Shown: positions 7,610-16,359 of the stretch, one piece after another
How the letters are laid out: each line of letters starts with the position of its first letter
Numbering within the stretch: position 1 is the first letter of the stretch
Position numbers and translations under genes: made by a program
The notes under the pieces: model-generated
What the model was told of the DNA's origin: nothing
Databases searched by the model: none
What the model saw: the letters and a program-made list of their open reading frames with translations, nothing else
DNA from: an uncultured Polaribacter sp.
GTDB lineage: Bacteria > Bacteroidota > Bacteroidia > Flavobacteriales > Flavobacteriaceae
Assembly: GCA_913061165.1 (NCBI GenBank)
Contig: CAJXTJ010000005.1
Coordinates: forward strand, 1-49,473
Length of the DNA: 49,473 nt
Reading direction: 5' to 3'

Positions 7610-8788
7610 TTAGGTGATTTTATGACAAGTTAATACAATTAATTCGTTTTTAAAATTTGTTGTAAAAAAGATAAATACAGTACCACCCTCTTTTATTTTG
7701 GTTTCTTTTCTTATCTGGGCTACCGTTTTAGGGAAGTTTCTAATGGTAATATTTGCTTTATTTTCTGGAAGTAATTTTTTTAATTTCTTTTTATCATACG
7801 AAAGAACCTGTTCAATTTTAAAGGTTCTACCCGGAAAATCTGTAAGAATATCTGAAGTGTAAAGATGAGAATGTTGATGAAGTTTTTGTACGTTAAGTTG
7901 ATTTGAAACTTGATGAAATCCACCAGATTTTAAAATGGCCGAATTGGGTTCATACAAATAAGAAAGTGGCTCTGAATAGTCTGAATACAAGTCTTCTTTA
8001 TATTTGAAATCAAAAGTTTTTGTTTGGTTTTTACCAATGTTTACTGTTTTAATTTCAATTGCTTTAGAATGCTTTTTGTCTAACAAAAACAACAGTTCCT
8101 TTACTTCATTATGAATGGCAACCACATGTACCTCTTTTATGAATTTTAATTCGTTTATGGCACTTGTTATGTCTAAAATAGGAGACGTTTTTATAAGAAT
8201 TTGATTTGTTTTTGAAAATAAAAAATCAATGTTTTCTGGCACATTAGGTACGCAATCTTGCAACAGAAAAACTTTTCCTTTTACAGCATCTCTTCTAGAT
8301 GGATCTATATAAATACAATCGAATTTTTCTTTCGTTCTCTTAAGAAAATCGAAAGCATCGCCAGAAAAAGTACTAATATTATTTATTTTTAATTGTTTGA
8401 AATTGTGCGCGACAATAGTCGATAATTCGGTGTTAATTTCACAATGGGTAACGGCTTCAAACTGCTTAGAAAAATAAAAACAATCAATGCCAAAGCCACC
8501 TGTAATATCAATAATTGATGCTCCGCTAACAAGATTCGATTTATAGTTTGCAGTAAGTTCAGAAGAAGTCTGTTCTATATTAATTTTTGAAGGATAATAA
8601 ATCTGTGCTGTTCGAAACCAAGAGTTTAATTTGTGCTCAGACTTATGTTTAGACACAATCTGATTTGCTAGTTCTTGAATTGATACATCGATAAAAGGAC
8701 TCCCTTTTAGAATCAGTTTTGTAATATCTGTTTTTAAATTTTCAGTAATAAATTGCTGAACTTTTGTATGTAATATTGCTGTATTCAA
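7610..8788 (-). CDS. THUMP-like class I SAM methyltransferase
   Basis: This 392-residue protein has a Rossmann methyltransferase core. SAM motif I is DITGGFGIDCFYFSKQF, and GDAFDFL and CIYIDPSRRD supply the later motifs, with DPSRR in the place of the usual DPPY. The last 70 residues (TIRNFPKTVAQIRKETKIKE onward) match the THUMP-like C-terminal domain found on this Bacteroidota family, which suggests RNA as substrate. The target is not established. It follows the AI-2E-family gene by 7 bases on the same strand and is probably cotranscribed with it. Confidence 0.8.
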   Translation of the reverse strand: MNTAILHTKVQQFITENLKTDITKLILKGSPFIDVSIQELANQIVSKHKSEHKLNSWFRTAQIYYPSKINIEQTSSELTANYKSNLVSGASIIDITGGFGIDCFYFSKQFEAVTHCEINTELSTIVAHNFKQLKINNISTFSGDAFDFLKRTKEKFDCIYIDPSRRDAVKGKVFLLQDCVPNVPENIDFLFSKTNQILIKTSPILDITSAINELKFIKEVHVVAIHNEVKELLFLLDKKHSKAIEIKTVNIGKNQTKTFDFKYKEDLYSDYSEPLSYLYEPNSAILKSGGFHQVSNQLNVQKLHQHSHLYTSDILTDFPGRTFKIEQVLSYDKKKLKKLLPENKANITIRNFPKTVAQIRKETKIKEGGTVFIFFTTNFKNELIVLTCHKIT

Positions 8789-8795
8789 AACGTTT

Positions 8796-9878
8796 TTAAA
8801 TATCTTTTGTAATAGATTTTACAATTTTATTATCAGACAAAAATTCTTTTAAAATTACTTTTAACGCCGTATATAAAGGAACGGCGGTAATCATACCTAC
8901 AATTCCAAAAAGTAAACCACCAATAATAATAGTTAAAAATATTTCTAAAGGGTGCGACTTTGTGGTTTTTGAAAAAATTATTGGCTGACTTGCAAAGTTA
9001 TCAATCAATTGCGCAATAAAATATCCAATCATTACATAAATTGTAGTTGGTAAGATGTCATTTTGAAAGTCTTGACCAATGTTACTTGTCATCGATAAAA
9101 CAAACATAATAACCGCACCAATCATAGGGCCAACGTAAGGTATTAGATTTAATAAAGCACATAAAAAAGCGATTACTATGGCGTTATCAATTCCAAAAAT
9201 TAATAAAATAATGGTGTATAAAACAAATAAAATAGTAATCTGTAAAAGCAGACCAATAAAATATCTAGATAATAACTCATTAATAGTTTCTAGTGATTTT
9301 GAAAATCTACCTTCCTTGCCGTTCGGAATTATAGTCATTACACCGTTTTTTAATAACTGGCTATCTTTCATAAAAAAGAAGGAAATAAATAACACAGAAA
9401 ATAGGCCAACACTTAAAGATCCAACGGTTGCTAAAACGGCATTTAAGAAATCTGGAATTTCTTTAAATTGGGCAAGAATATCAATATTTTTTAATTTACC
9501 TAAAACATCAATTCCTCGGGAAGAAAAGTAAGCAGTTATTTGATTAAATATTTCTTGAATATTTTCCTGTAATTTATCCACTTCTAATAATGATAAACTT
9601 TGCCCTTGTTCTGCAATTAAAGGTATAAACATTAAGATTAAACCTGTCAAGAAACTCAACATTAAAAACATTGTAAAGATAACTGCGAGGGTATTTGGGA
9701 ATTTTAATTTATTTCTAAGTAATAGAATAATAGGTCTTGCAATTAGCGATAAAACTCCTGCAATAATTATATACACAATTACAGATTGAATGGCGTTTAG
9801 AAAATAACAAAGAAGAAAAACCCCTAATAGAATTCCTAATGCTCTTAAAATACCGTTTGCTATTGTTTTTGAATTCAT
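8796..9878 (-). CDS. AI-2E family (PerM-type) membrane protein
   Basis: The protein has 360 residues and about eight hydrophobic membrane segments, with the family's soluble stretch between about residues 75 and 150. It also has the characteristic C-terminal block ALLNLIPYVGPMIGAVIMFV and a later PLEIFLTIIIGGLLFGIVGM. Members include TqsA, PerM and YdiK; some export the quorum signal AI-2 and others act in ion exchange, so the substrate is left open. Its ATG overlaps the stop of the upstream pseudogene (TAATG), a relic of translational coupling. Confidence 0.85.
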   Translation of the reverse strand: MNSKTIANGILRALGILLGVFLLCYFLNAIQSVIVYIIIAGVLSLIARPIILLLRNKLKFPNTLAVIFTMFLMLSFLTGLILMFIPLIAEQGQSLSLLEVDKLQENIQEIFNQITAYFSSRGIDVLGKLKNIDILAQFKEIPDFLNAVLATVGSLSVGLFSVLFISFFFMKDSQLLKNGVMTIIPNGKEGRFSKSLETINELLSRYFIGLLLQITILFVLYTIILLIFGIDNAIVIAFLCALLNLIPYVGPMIGAVIMFVLSMTSNIGQDFQNDILPTTIYVMIGYFIAQLIDNFASQPIIFSKTTKSHPLEIFLTIIIGGLLFGIVGMITAVPLYTALKVILKEFLSDNKIVKSITKDI

Positions 9879-10387
9879 TAGTTATATCCTTTTACAGTTA
9901 TTATACTTAATTTAGGTTCACTAGAAAAAGTGTGGCTTGTTGGAAATAATATACCGCTTTCTGCAGTAGTCCAATCTTCCCAGGTAGCCGTAACTCCTAA
10001 CGTTTTTATACTTGGTACAGTCATTTTATAGCGAATAGGTAAATTATAATCATCTAAAATCCAAAGATACGAATCTCCAGGAGTAGAACCACCTTTTCTA
10101 TCTTTTACTTAAAATGCGACTATATCATCTACTTTTCCAATACTTCTGACAATTCCTTTTTCAAATAGTTTATGCACTGCTGGTAGACAAAAAGAGTCAT
10201 TATTTTTAAAAAAAAAATCCAAGCTTGTAGTAGAAGAGAAGCACAGGTAACTTCTTTTTATAAGATTACATTATTTTCTTTATTTTTAGTTAGGTACGTT
10301 TATACAAATAGTATCCCAAGAGACCGCTACTATGTTTTTTTCTTTGTACCATTTAAAATTTCTTCTTCCATCAAAACTTCATTCTAA
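9878..10387 (-). pseudogene. Decayed tandem paralogue of the next gene
   Basis: The minus strand encodes a clear but broken relative of the protein at 10384-11148. EWSFRGKHHYKWYK there matches E*SFDGRRNFKWYK here, with TGG changed to the stop TGA. TTPGDSYLWILDKNYMPTSF matches STPGDSYLWILDDYNLPIRY, and ATWSDWTTTKSGIKLPTKHT matches ATWEDWTTAESGILFPTSHT. Several further stops break the middle. The first 57 residues, including the membrane anchor, are missing. It ends after ITVKGYN with a TAA that overlaps the next ATG, and lacks the 35-residue tail of the intact copy. Confidence 0.9.
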
Positions 10388-11148
10388 AAAGTGTGTGTTT
10401 TATAAGTCTCATGTTTTACAACTTTTAAGATACTTTTTGAGAGTTTATCTGCGTTACTATTTTTAGCTTTTACTTTACCCATAGATATCTCTAAATCAAG
10501 TAATGACAATGTGTGTTTTGTAGGTAGTTTTATACCACTTTTAGTTGTTGTCCAATCAGACCAAGTTGCAGAAAGGCCACCTATAGGAATTATTTTTACC
10601 CACATTTTAAATGAAGTAGGCATGTAGTTTTTATCTAGAATCCAAAGATACGAATCTCCAGGAGTTGTGCCTCCAGAGGCATACGTAATTAGTAGCGCAT
10701 CTTTGTCATTATATTTTACAATACGTCTTTCTGTACCAACATCAAAAACCTTATAAGGCGCGACTAGCCAAAAAGAATCGTTATTAAAAAAGTCTCTTGC
10801 TTGCTTAAGAATTTTGGAGTTTACTACTTTTTCATCATCAATATATACCTCAGATTTATCTGATTCTTTAGTATTTAAAATAACTTTATTTTGTTTCCAA
10901 GATACTACTACAATATTTTCTTGCTTGTACCATTTATAGTGATGTTTTCCTCTAAAACTCCATTCTAAAACTTCTGTATTTTTATATGCTTCATACGCTA
11001 ATTCTTTTAACATTTTAGATGCCAATTCATCTGCCTGTTTTCCTTGTTCTCCCTTAGGAAGCGGCTCGTTATAAGTAAAATAAAAAATAGCGAATACAGC
11101 AACTAAAAGCAAGAAAAGTAAAGTGGTATATTTAATAGTTTTTTTCAT
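10384..11148 (-). CDS. Membrane-anchored protein of unknown function
   Basis: This 254-residue protein has an N-terminal hydrophobic segment (residues about 8-26) that would act as a signal anchor, with the rest outside the cytoplasm. The outer part is rich in Trp, Tyr and Lys, with conserved blocks KHHYKWYKQENIVVVSW, TPGDSYLWILDKNYMPTSF and LSATWSDWTTTKSGIKLP, all retained in the decayed copy next door. I do not recognise the family. The stop codon TAG is formed inside sequence that in the other copy would code Leu-Glu (TTAGAA), so the present C-terminus may have been set by a deletion. It lies between the RluA gene and the pseudogene, on the same strand. Confidence 0.75.
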   Translation of the reverse strand: MKKTIKYTTLLFLLLVAVFAIFYFTYNEPLPKGEQGKQADELASKMLKELAYEAYKNTEVLEWSFRGKHHYKWYKQENIVVVSWKQNKVILNTKESDKSEVYIDDEKVVNSKILKQARDFFNNDSFWLVAPYKVFDVGTERRIVKYNDKDALLITYASGGTTPGDSYLWILDKNYMPTSFKMWVKIIPIGGLSATWSDWTTTKSGIKLPTKHTLSLLDLEISMGKVKAKNSNADKLSKSILKVVKHETYKTHTF

Positions 11149-11220
11149 ATGAATACATGGTATAAGAGGTTTAATTATTAATTTTTAGAAGAAAAAGCCA
11201 TTTGTTTTGCGCATTTTAAT

Positions 11221-12084
11221 TTAAAAATCAGAAAAAATCTTTGTAAATTTCTTTGGAAGTTCTTTTGAGTTTGAAATGATAGCTTTTGTAAAAGGATGTA
11301 TAAATTCTAAAGATGCTGCATGTAAAAACAATCCTTTGCCATTTAAGATTTTATCTTCTAAAAAATATTCTTTGTCTCCTAAAATAGGATTTCCAATTGC
11401 AAACAAATGTTTTCTTATTTGATGTTTTCTGCCCGTTTTAGGTTGTAGTTTTACTAAGTTTAAAAAGCTAAAACGTTCTGAAGCAACAGAAGCTATTACT
11501 TCAAATTCTGTGAGTGCGTCCTTTTCATCGATCGTTGAATTTATAGTTTCTTTAGAGCTCATTTTCCCAATAGTAATTGCAAAGTAGGTTTTTTTGATTT
11601 CTTTATTTTCAAATAATTTACTAAGTGCTGTAATTGCGGTATTCGTTTTTCCAACTAGTAAAAGGCCACTCGTAGGATAATCTAATCTATGGATAGGTTG
11701 TGGTTTTACAGCATTTGAATGCCTGCTTTTTTTAAGATTTTGTGTCAATCCGTTTGCAATGGTTACAAATTTATTACCACTAACTAAAATTCCTGCCGGC
11801 TTATAAATGATCGCTAAGTAATCATCTTCAAATACTACTTCTAAGTCTAGTTTTAACCTCTCAAAAGTTGATGTATTTTCGGATTCAAACAGTTCAATTT
11901 TTTCACCACCAGAAATATATATAGCAGTGGTAGCTATAACTCCATCAATAAAAATAAGTTTCTTTTTGATTGCTTTTTTAATAGCAGATTTGGTAGGTAT
12001 TGTGTTAAATATACCAACACCATATTCTTGAAAACGAATTTTGTTTTCTAATTCTTCAACAATATGTTTTTCTAATAACTGCAT
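11221..12084 (-). CDS. RluA-family pseudouridine synthase
   Basis: The enzyme converts uridine to pseudouridine in rRNA or tRNA. The 287 residues contain an S4-like N-terminal RNA-binding region (about 20-70) and the catalytic domain, with the signature HRLDYPTSG (132-140; Asp135 is the nucleophile). They also hold GRKHQIRKHL and the GDKEY and LFLHAASL blocks. It falls in the RluA/RluC/RluD superfamily, and the exact modified site cannot be assigned. Its ATG overlaps the stop of the upstream VOC gene as TAATG, so the two are translationally coupled. Confidence 0.9.
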   Translation of the reverse strand: MQLLEKHIVEELENKIRFQEYGVGIFNTIPTKSAIKKAIKKKLIFIDGVIATTAIYISGGEKIELFESENTSTFERLKLDLEVVFEDDYLAIIYKPAGILVSGNKFVTIANGLTQNLKKSRHSNAVKPQPIHRLDYPTSGLLLVGKTNTAITALSKLFENKEIKKTYFAITIGKMSSKETINSTIDEKDALTEFEVIASVASERFSFLNLVKLQPKTGRKHQIRKHLFAIGNPILGDKEYFLEDKILNGKGLFLHAASLEFIHPFTKAIISNSKELPKKFTKIFSDF

Positions 12085-12500
12085 TATTTAGCAAAGAGTT
12101 GCTGTATATCTTTAAATGCTTTAAACTCTAAAGCGTTATTTTCTGGATCCTTAAAGAACATAGTTGCTTGTTCGCCAACTTTTCCTTTAAAACGAATGCA
12201 AGGTGCTATTTCAAACTTTGTATTAGTAGCTTTTAATCGATCTGCTAAATCATGCCAATCTTCCCAAGTTAAAACAACTCCAAAATGTGGAACAGGAACA
12301 TCGTACCCGTCTACAGGATTTGATATTCTTACCGCTTTAAAGTCTTCTTTTTGATGAATTACTAACTGATGACCGAAGAAATTAAAATCTACCCAATCTT
12401 CAGTAGAACGCCCTTCTTCACAATTTAAAACATCTTTGTAAAAAGCTTTGCATGTTTCTAGATTTTGAACAGGTATTGCTAAGTGAAAAGGTTGAATCAT
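12084..12500 (-). CDS. VOC-family (glyoxalase-like) protein
   Basis: This 138-residue protein has the two beta-alpha-beta-beta-beta modules of the vicinal oxygen chelate fold. The opening FHLAIPVQNLETCKAFYKDV carries the first metal-ligand His (residue 6), and FFKDPENNALEFK near the end carries the typical Glu. VPVPHFGVVL gives the second His. Relatives include glyoxalases, dioxygenases and resistance proteins, and the substrate here is unknown. It overlaps the RluA-type gene by one base. Confidence 0.82.
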   Translation of the reverse strand: MIQPFHLAIPVQNLETCKAFYKDVLNCEEGRSTEDWVDFNFFGHQLVIHQKEDFKAVRISNPVDGYDVPVPHFGVVLTWEDWHDLADRLKATNTKFEIAPCIRFKGKVGEQATMFFKDPENNALEFKAFKDIQQLFAK

Positions 12501-12671
12501 AGTTTAGTTTTTAATCAGTTTTAGTTTTAAGGTTTTTATTTCGAGTGCTTTAGGTTTTTATGCGCACTGCAATGACCTTTGTAAAATAGCTATGTCGATG
12601 AAAAAGTTGATTTATCTTAACAAATATGATGCTAAAATTAATCAATTTTTTTCTTTTGTACCAATAACTAA

Positions 12672-14363
12672 TTAAAATCCAACAGCTTTATCGTCTCCTC
12701 TCGGATCTGCACCACCCTCTAATTTCCCGTTTGGCAACAATAAAATAGCATCAACACGTCCAATAATTAAAGAGTTACGCTCTACCAATTCATAGCCTAA
12801 CGCCTTTAAGTTGTCTTTTGTAGTGCTATCAAATCCATTGGGTTCCATTCTAATATTGTCTGGCAACCATTGGTGATGAAAACGCGCTTTATTTACAGAT
12901 TCTTGCATTCCCATTTTATAATCTACAATATTTATAATATTTTGTAAAACAGAAGTTATAATTGTAGATCCTCCTGGAGTTCCTAAAACCATTTTAAGTT
13001 TTCCATCTTTTTCTACAATGGTTGGAGTCATAGAACTTAACATTCTTTTTTCAGGAGCAATAGCATTCGCTTTAGAACCTACAAGACCATACACATTTGG
13101 TACTCCAGGCTTTGCACTAAAATCATCCATTTCATTGTTTAAGAAAAACCCTGCTCCTTTAACAAGCACTTTAGAACCATATCCTGTATTTAAAGTGGTC
13201 GTTACAGAAACTGCATTTCCAAATTGATCTACAATAGAGTAGTGGGTTGTTTGATCACTTTCATGTCCTAAAATAGCTCCGTGAGAAACTTCTGATGATT
13301 TTGTTGCTTTATCCCAAGAAAAAGAATTCATTCTTTTTTTAATATATGAAGTTGCTATTAAACTGTCTATTGGAACATTTATAAAATCAATATCTCCTAA
13401 ATAATGTGCTCTGTCTGCATATGACCTGCGCTCTGCTTCTGTTAATAACTGCACATACTTTGAAGAGTTGTGTGCTATTTTAGTTAAGTCAAAAGGTTCT
13501 ATAGATTTTAAAATTTGTGCCAAACAAATTCCGCCACTCGCTGGCAAGGTCATAGAAATAATTTTATGGTTTTTATAATTAAACTCTATTGGTTTGCGCC
13601 AAATTGCTTTGTATTTTTCTAAATCTTCTAGTGAAATAATTCCACCTAATTCTTTTACATAATCAACAAATAATTGTGCCGTTTTTCCTTTGTAAAATCC
13701 ATCTTGCCCGTTATCTCTTATTCGTTCCAGAGTTTGTGCTAATTCTTCTTGTTTTAGTAGGTCTCCTTTTTTCCATTCTTTGTCAAATAAAACTTTGTAG
13801 TTATTTGCTTTTTCGAAAAGTTTACGAGTTCGGTTTAAAGCTTTTGCTTGCTTACTTGTAACTTTAAAACCATTTCTTGCCATATCTATAGCAGGCTGAA
13901 TTAAATCTTTAAAAGGAAGGCTTCCGAACTTTTTATATACTTCAAAAAGGCCAGCAATAGTTCCTGGAACTCCTACAGAATGTATTCCAAAACTACTTTT
14001 TCCTGGAATTACATTTCCTTCTGTATCTAAATACATATCCTTACTTGCATTTAAAGGTGCTTTTTCTCTAAAATCTAACGCACCCGTTTTTCCGTCACTA
14101 GCTCTATAAACCATAAAACCACCGCCACCAATATTACCAGCAACCGGGTATACAACGGCCAATGCAAGTTGTGTGGCTACCATGGCATCATATGCATTTC
14201 CGCCTTTTTTTAAAATATCAGAACCAATCTTAGAAGCTTCCTCTCTGGCAGACACTACCATTGCTTTTTCAGTAATTAAACCCGTGATTTTTTCTTTCTT
14301 GCTGTTTGTTTTGCAATTGGAAAATAATAATGAAATTGTAAGGACTAAAATTATTTTTTTCAT
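12672..14363 (-). CDS. ggt: Gamma-glutamyltransferase lipoprotein
   Basis: This enzyme cleaves the gamma-glutamyl bond of glutathione and related peptides outside the cytoplasm. The 563-residue precursor begins with a lipoprotein signal (LLFSNC, lipid Cys17), so it should be anchored in the envelope. It processes itself before the catalytic Thr in DQTTHYSIVD (Thr372), giving large and small subunits. Arg99 in the DFRE motif would hold the glutamate carboxylate, and MLSSMTPTIV and GTPGGSTIITSV are the small-subunit signatures. The start overlaps the stop of the acpH-like gene (ATGA), so the pair is an operon. Confidence 0.95.
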   Translation of the reverse strand: MKKIILVLTISLLFSNCKTNSKKEKITGLITEKAMVVSAREEASKIGSDILKKGGNAYDAMVATQLALAVVYPVAGNIGGGGFMVYRASDGKTGALDFREKAPLNASKDMYLDTEGNVIPGKSSFGIHSVGVPGTIAGLFEVYKKFGSLPFKDLIQPAIDMARNGFKVTSKQAKALNRTRKLFEKANNYKVLFDKEWKKGDLLKQEELAQTLERIRDNGQDGFYKGKTAQLFVDYVKELGGIISLEDLEKYKAIWRKPIEFNYKNHKIISMTLPASGGICLAQILKSIEPFDLTKIAHNSSKYVQLLTEAERRSYADRAHYLGDIDFINVPIDSLIATSYIKKRMNSFSWDKATKSSEVSHGAILGHESDQTTHYSIVDQFGNAVSVTTTLNTGYGSKVLVKGAGFFLNNEMDDFSAKPGVPNVYGLVGSKANAIAPEKRMLSSMTPTIVEKDGKLKMVLGTPGGSTIITSVLQNIINIVDYKMGMQESVNKARFHHQWLPDNIRMEPNGFDSTTKDNLKALGYELVERNSLIIGRVDAILLLPNGKLEGGADPRGDDKAVGF

Positions 14364-14956
14364 ACGGTAGTATCAATTTTTTTTAATTTCTGGTTTGTGT
14401 GTGCTATTAATTCCTTAAAAAATAGGGTAAAATCTGCTTCAAATTCAGCTTCTAAGCAATGCAAGTCTTCAATAGCTAAGTTCATTTGAGATTTTCCTTT
14501 TGTTCTTTTATTCATGCCGTTTAAAACTTTTTCAATGCCGTCTTTATATTTATAGTTGAATAGAATATTATATTCAATCATATAATTGATGAATTGTTGA
14601 GATTTTATAGGCAAATCTAATTTAATCTCATCTAATAAATTGTAAACCGATTTTGTAAATAATTCTAAGGGAATTTCAGAATAGCTTGCCCAATTCTTAG
14701 CCAAGAAGTAGTCGTAAAAAATATCGATAATTACGCCATCATAATGTCGGTAGCGTTCATGTAAACGTCTTTTGCTTTTTCGAACCACCTCATGTGCATC
14801 TGTAAACGTATCTATTTCTCTGTGTAAAAAAATACCTTGCTGAATTTCTGCAGAAAAACCTTCATACTTATTTCCCTGAATATGATCTGCAATAAAATTG
14901 CCTATCATAATATTGGTATTGTTTCTTGATAAATATAAATGTGCTAAGAAATTCAT
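14360..14956 (-). CDS. acpH: Acyl carrier protein phosphodiesterase
   Basis: AcpH removes the 4'-phosphopantetheine arm from acyl carrier protein. The start is placed at the ATG that gives MNFLAHLYLS, the near-universal opening of this family. The ATG six codons upstream would add MFTFKK and lies in the terminator stem. From the chosen start the protein has 198 residues. Conserved features include GNFIADHIQG, the metal-binding GIFLHREIDTFTDAH and the YDGVIIDIFYDYFLA helix. The gene overlaps ggt by four bases. Confidence 0.87.
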   Translation of the reverse strand: MNFLAHLYLSRNNTNIMIGNFIADHIQGNKYEGFSAEIQQGIFLHREIDTFTDAHEVVRKSKRRLHERYRHYDGVIIDIFYDYFLAKNWASYSEIPLELFTKSVYNLLDEIKLDLPIKSQQFINYMIEYNILFNYKYKDGIEKVLNGMNKRTKGKSQMNLAIEDLHCLEAEFEADFTLFFKELIAHTNQKLKKIDTTV

Positions 14957-14967
14957 TTTTTTAAAAG

Positions 14968-15012
14968 TAAACAAAAAACCATAATTAACTTAAAAATTAA
15001 TTATGGTTTTCT
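14968..15012 (-). terminator. dnaN terminator
   Basis: A perfect 14-base-pair stem (AAAACCATAATTAA at 14975-14988 with its complement at 14997-15010) encloses an 8-base loop. On the minus strand it is followed by a U tract. It lies about 50 bases past the dnaN stop and directly in front of acpH, so it separates the two units. Confidence 0.85.
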
Positions 15013-15063
15013 TATTATTTATATGTGAATACCTACCTGCGTAGGAATAACAAATTTAATCGA

Positions 15064-16182
15064 TTAACTATTTAACATTACTGGCATTACAAGCATTGTA
15101 ACTTGCTCACCTTCATCAGTACCATCAATAGGAGTTAAAATTCCTGCTCTGTTTGGTAAAGACATTTCAATTAAAACATCGTTCGAACTTAAATTGTTTA
15201 ACATTTCACTTAGAAAACGAGAGTTAAAGCCTATTTGCATATCATCACCTTGATAATCGCAACTTAAACGTTCATCTGCTTTATTTGCAAAGTCTAAATC
15301 TTCTGCAGAAATATTTAATTCTGTACCCGCCATTTTCAAACGAATCTGGTGTGTTGTTTTGCTAGAGAAAATAGAAACACGTCTTACAGAATTTAAGAAA
15401 GATGCTCTGTCTACTGTTAATTTATTCGGATTTTCTTTTGGAATTACTGCTTCGTAATTAGGGTATTTCCCATCAATTAAACGACATACTAAAACTACGT
15501 TATCAAACGTAAATTTTGCATTAGCATCATTATATTCAATTGTAACATCACTATCAGAACCGCCTAAAATTCCTTTTAATAAATTTAAAGGTTTCTTTGG
15601 CATAATGAATTCTGCTGTTTGATCTGCAGTAACATCTGTTCTTGTATATTTTACTAATTTGTGAGCGTCTGTAGCTACAAAAGTTAAGCTTTGAGAACTA
15701 AACTGAAAAAAGACGCCACTCATTACTGGGCGTAAATCATCATTTCCAGCAGCAAAGATTGTTTTAGAAATTGCAGTTCCTAAGATGTTTGCAGGCACTA
15801 CCGTTTTACTTGGTGATGGCAATGAAACCGCTTTCGGGAATTCATCTCCACCAAAGTAAGCCATATCGTACTTCCCTTGATCAGAACTAATTTCAATGGT
15901 GTTACTACCTTCGGTTTTAAACGTTAATGGTTGGTCTGGAAACGTTTTTAAAGTATCTAATAATAAACGTGCAGAAACAGCAATAGAACCAGAACTGTCA
16001 CTTTCTACAGCAACTACAGAACTCATAGTTGTTTCTAAATCAGATGCAGAAATTTTTAGTTGATTCTCTGATAATTCAAACAGAAAATTGTCTAAAATTG
16101 GTAATGTGTTGTTGCTATTTATAACGCCTCCTAAAACTTGTAGTTGTTTTAATAATTGCGAACTAGATACAATGAATTTCAT
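15064..16182 (-). CDS. dnaN: DNA polymerase III sliding clamp
   Basis: The beta clamp is a ring-shaped dimer that holds the replicative polymerase on DNA. The 372 residues match full-length DnaN with three repeated clamp domains. Recognisable blocks are MKFIVSSSQLLKQLQVLGGV at the start, SGVFFQF and ATDAHKLVKYT in the second domain, and RVSIFSSKTTHQIRLKM and GFNSRFLSEML later. The C-terminus TMLVMPVML is the usual ending. A perfect TATATTTG box lies 27 bases upstream, and it is monocistronic. dnaA is not next to it in this window. Confidence 0.97.
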   Translation of the reverse strand: MKFIVSSSQLLKQLQVLGGVINSNNTLPILDNFLFELSENQLKISASDLETTMSSVVAVESDSSGSIAVSARLLLDTLKTFPDQPLTFKTEGSNTIEISSDQGKYDMAYFGGDEFPKAVSLPSPSKTVVPANILGTAISKTIFAAGNDDLRPVMSGVFFQFSSQSLTFVATDAHKLVKYTRTDVTADQTAEFIMPKKPLNLLKGILGGSDSDVTIEYNDANAKFTFDNVVLVCRLIDGKYPNYEAVIPKENPNKLTVDRASFLNSVRRVSIFSSKTTHQIRLKMAGTELNISAEDLDFANKADERLSCDYQGDDMQIGFNSRFLSEMLNNLSSNDVLIEMSLPNRAGILTPIDGTDEGEQVTMLVMPVMLNS

Positions 16183-16208
16183 ATACTGTTATTTCGTTAT
16201 TTGAATTA

Positions 16209-16216
16209 CAAATATA
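16209..16216 (-). promoter_or_regulatory. -7 box of dnaN
   Basis: The minus strand reads TATATTTG, a perfect TAnnTTTG placed 27 bases before the dnaN ATG. No TTG was found at the usual -33 distance. Confidence 0.55.
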
Positions 16217-16329
16217 TTCTAAATAAGTGACTTTAAAAATTATTTTATTAACAGGTTATCACTATTCTTTTTATGAATTCTAAAATGTTATAATTATGTT
16301 AACAAACTTTATTTTAGTTCTTAAAAAAC

Positions 16330-16337
16330 TACATTTG
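16330..16337 (+). promoter_or_regulatory. -7 box of the PIG-L gene
   Basis: TACATTTG is a perfect TAnnTTTG box 22 bases before the ATG of the PIG-L deacetylase. It would drive the PIG-L / microprotein / symporter / oxidoreductase run. No clear -33 TTG is seen. Confidence 0.55.
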
Positions 16338-16359
16338 TTTGGTCTCCAAATTTTAAAAT

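Noticed and set aside
14957-14974. Longer start for the ACP phosphodiesterase
   Set aside because: It would begin within the dnaN terminator stem and add residues not found before the conserved MNFLAHL opening.
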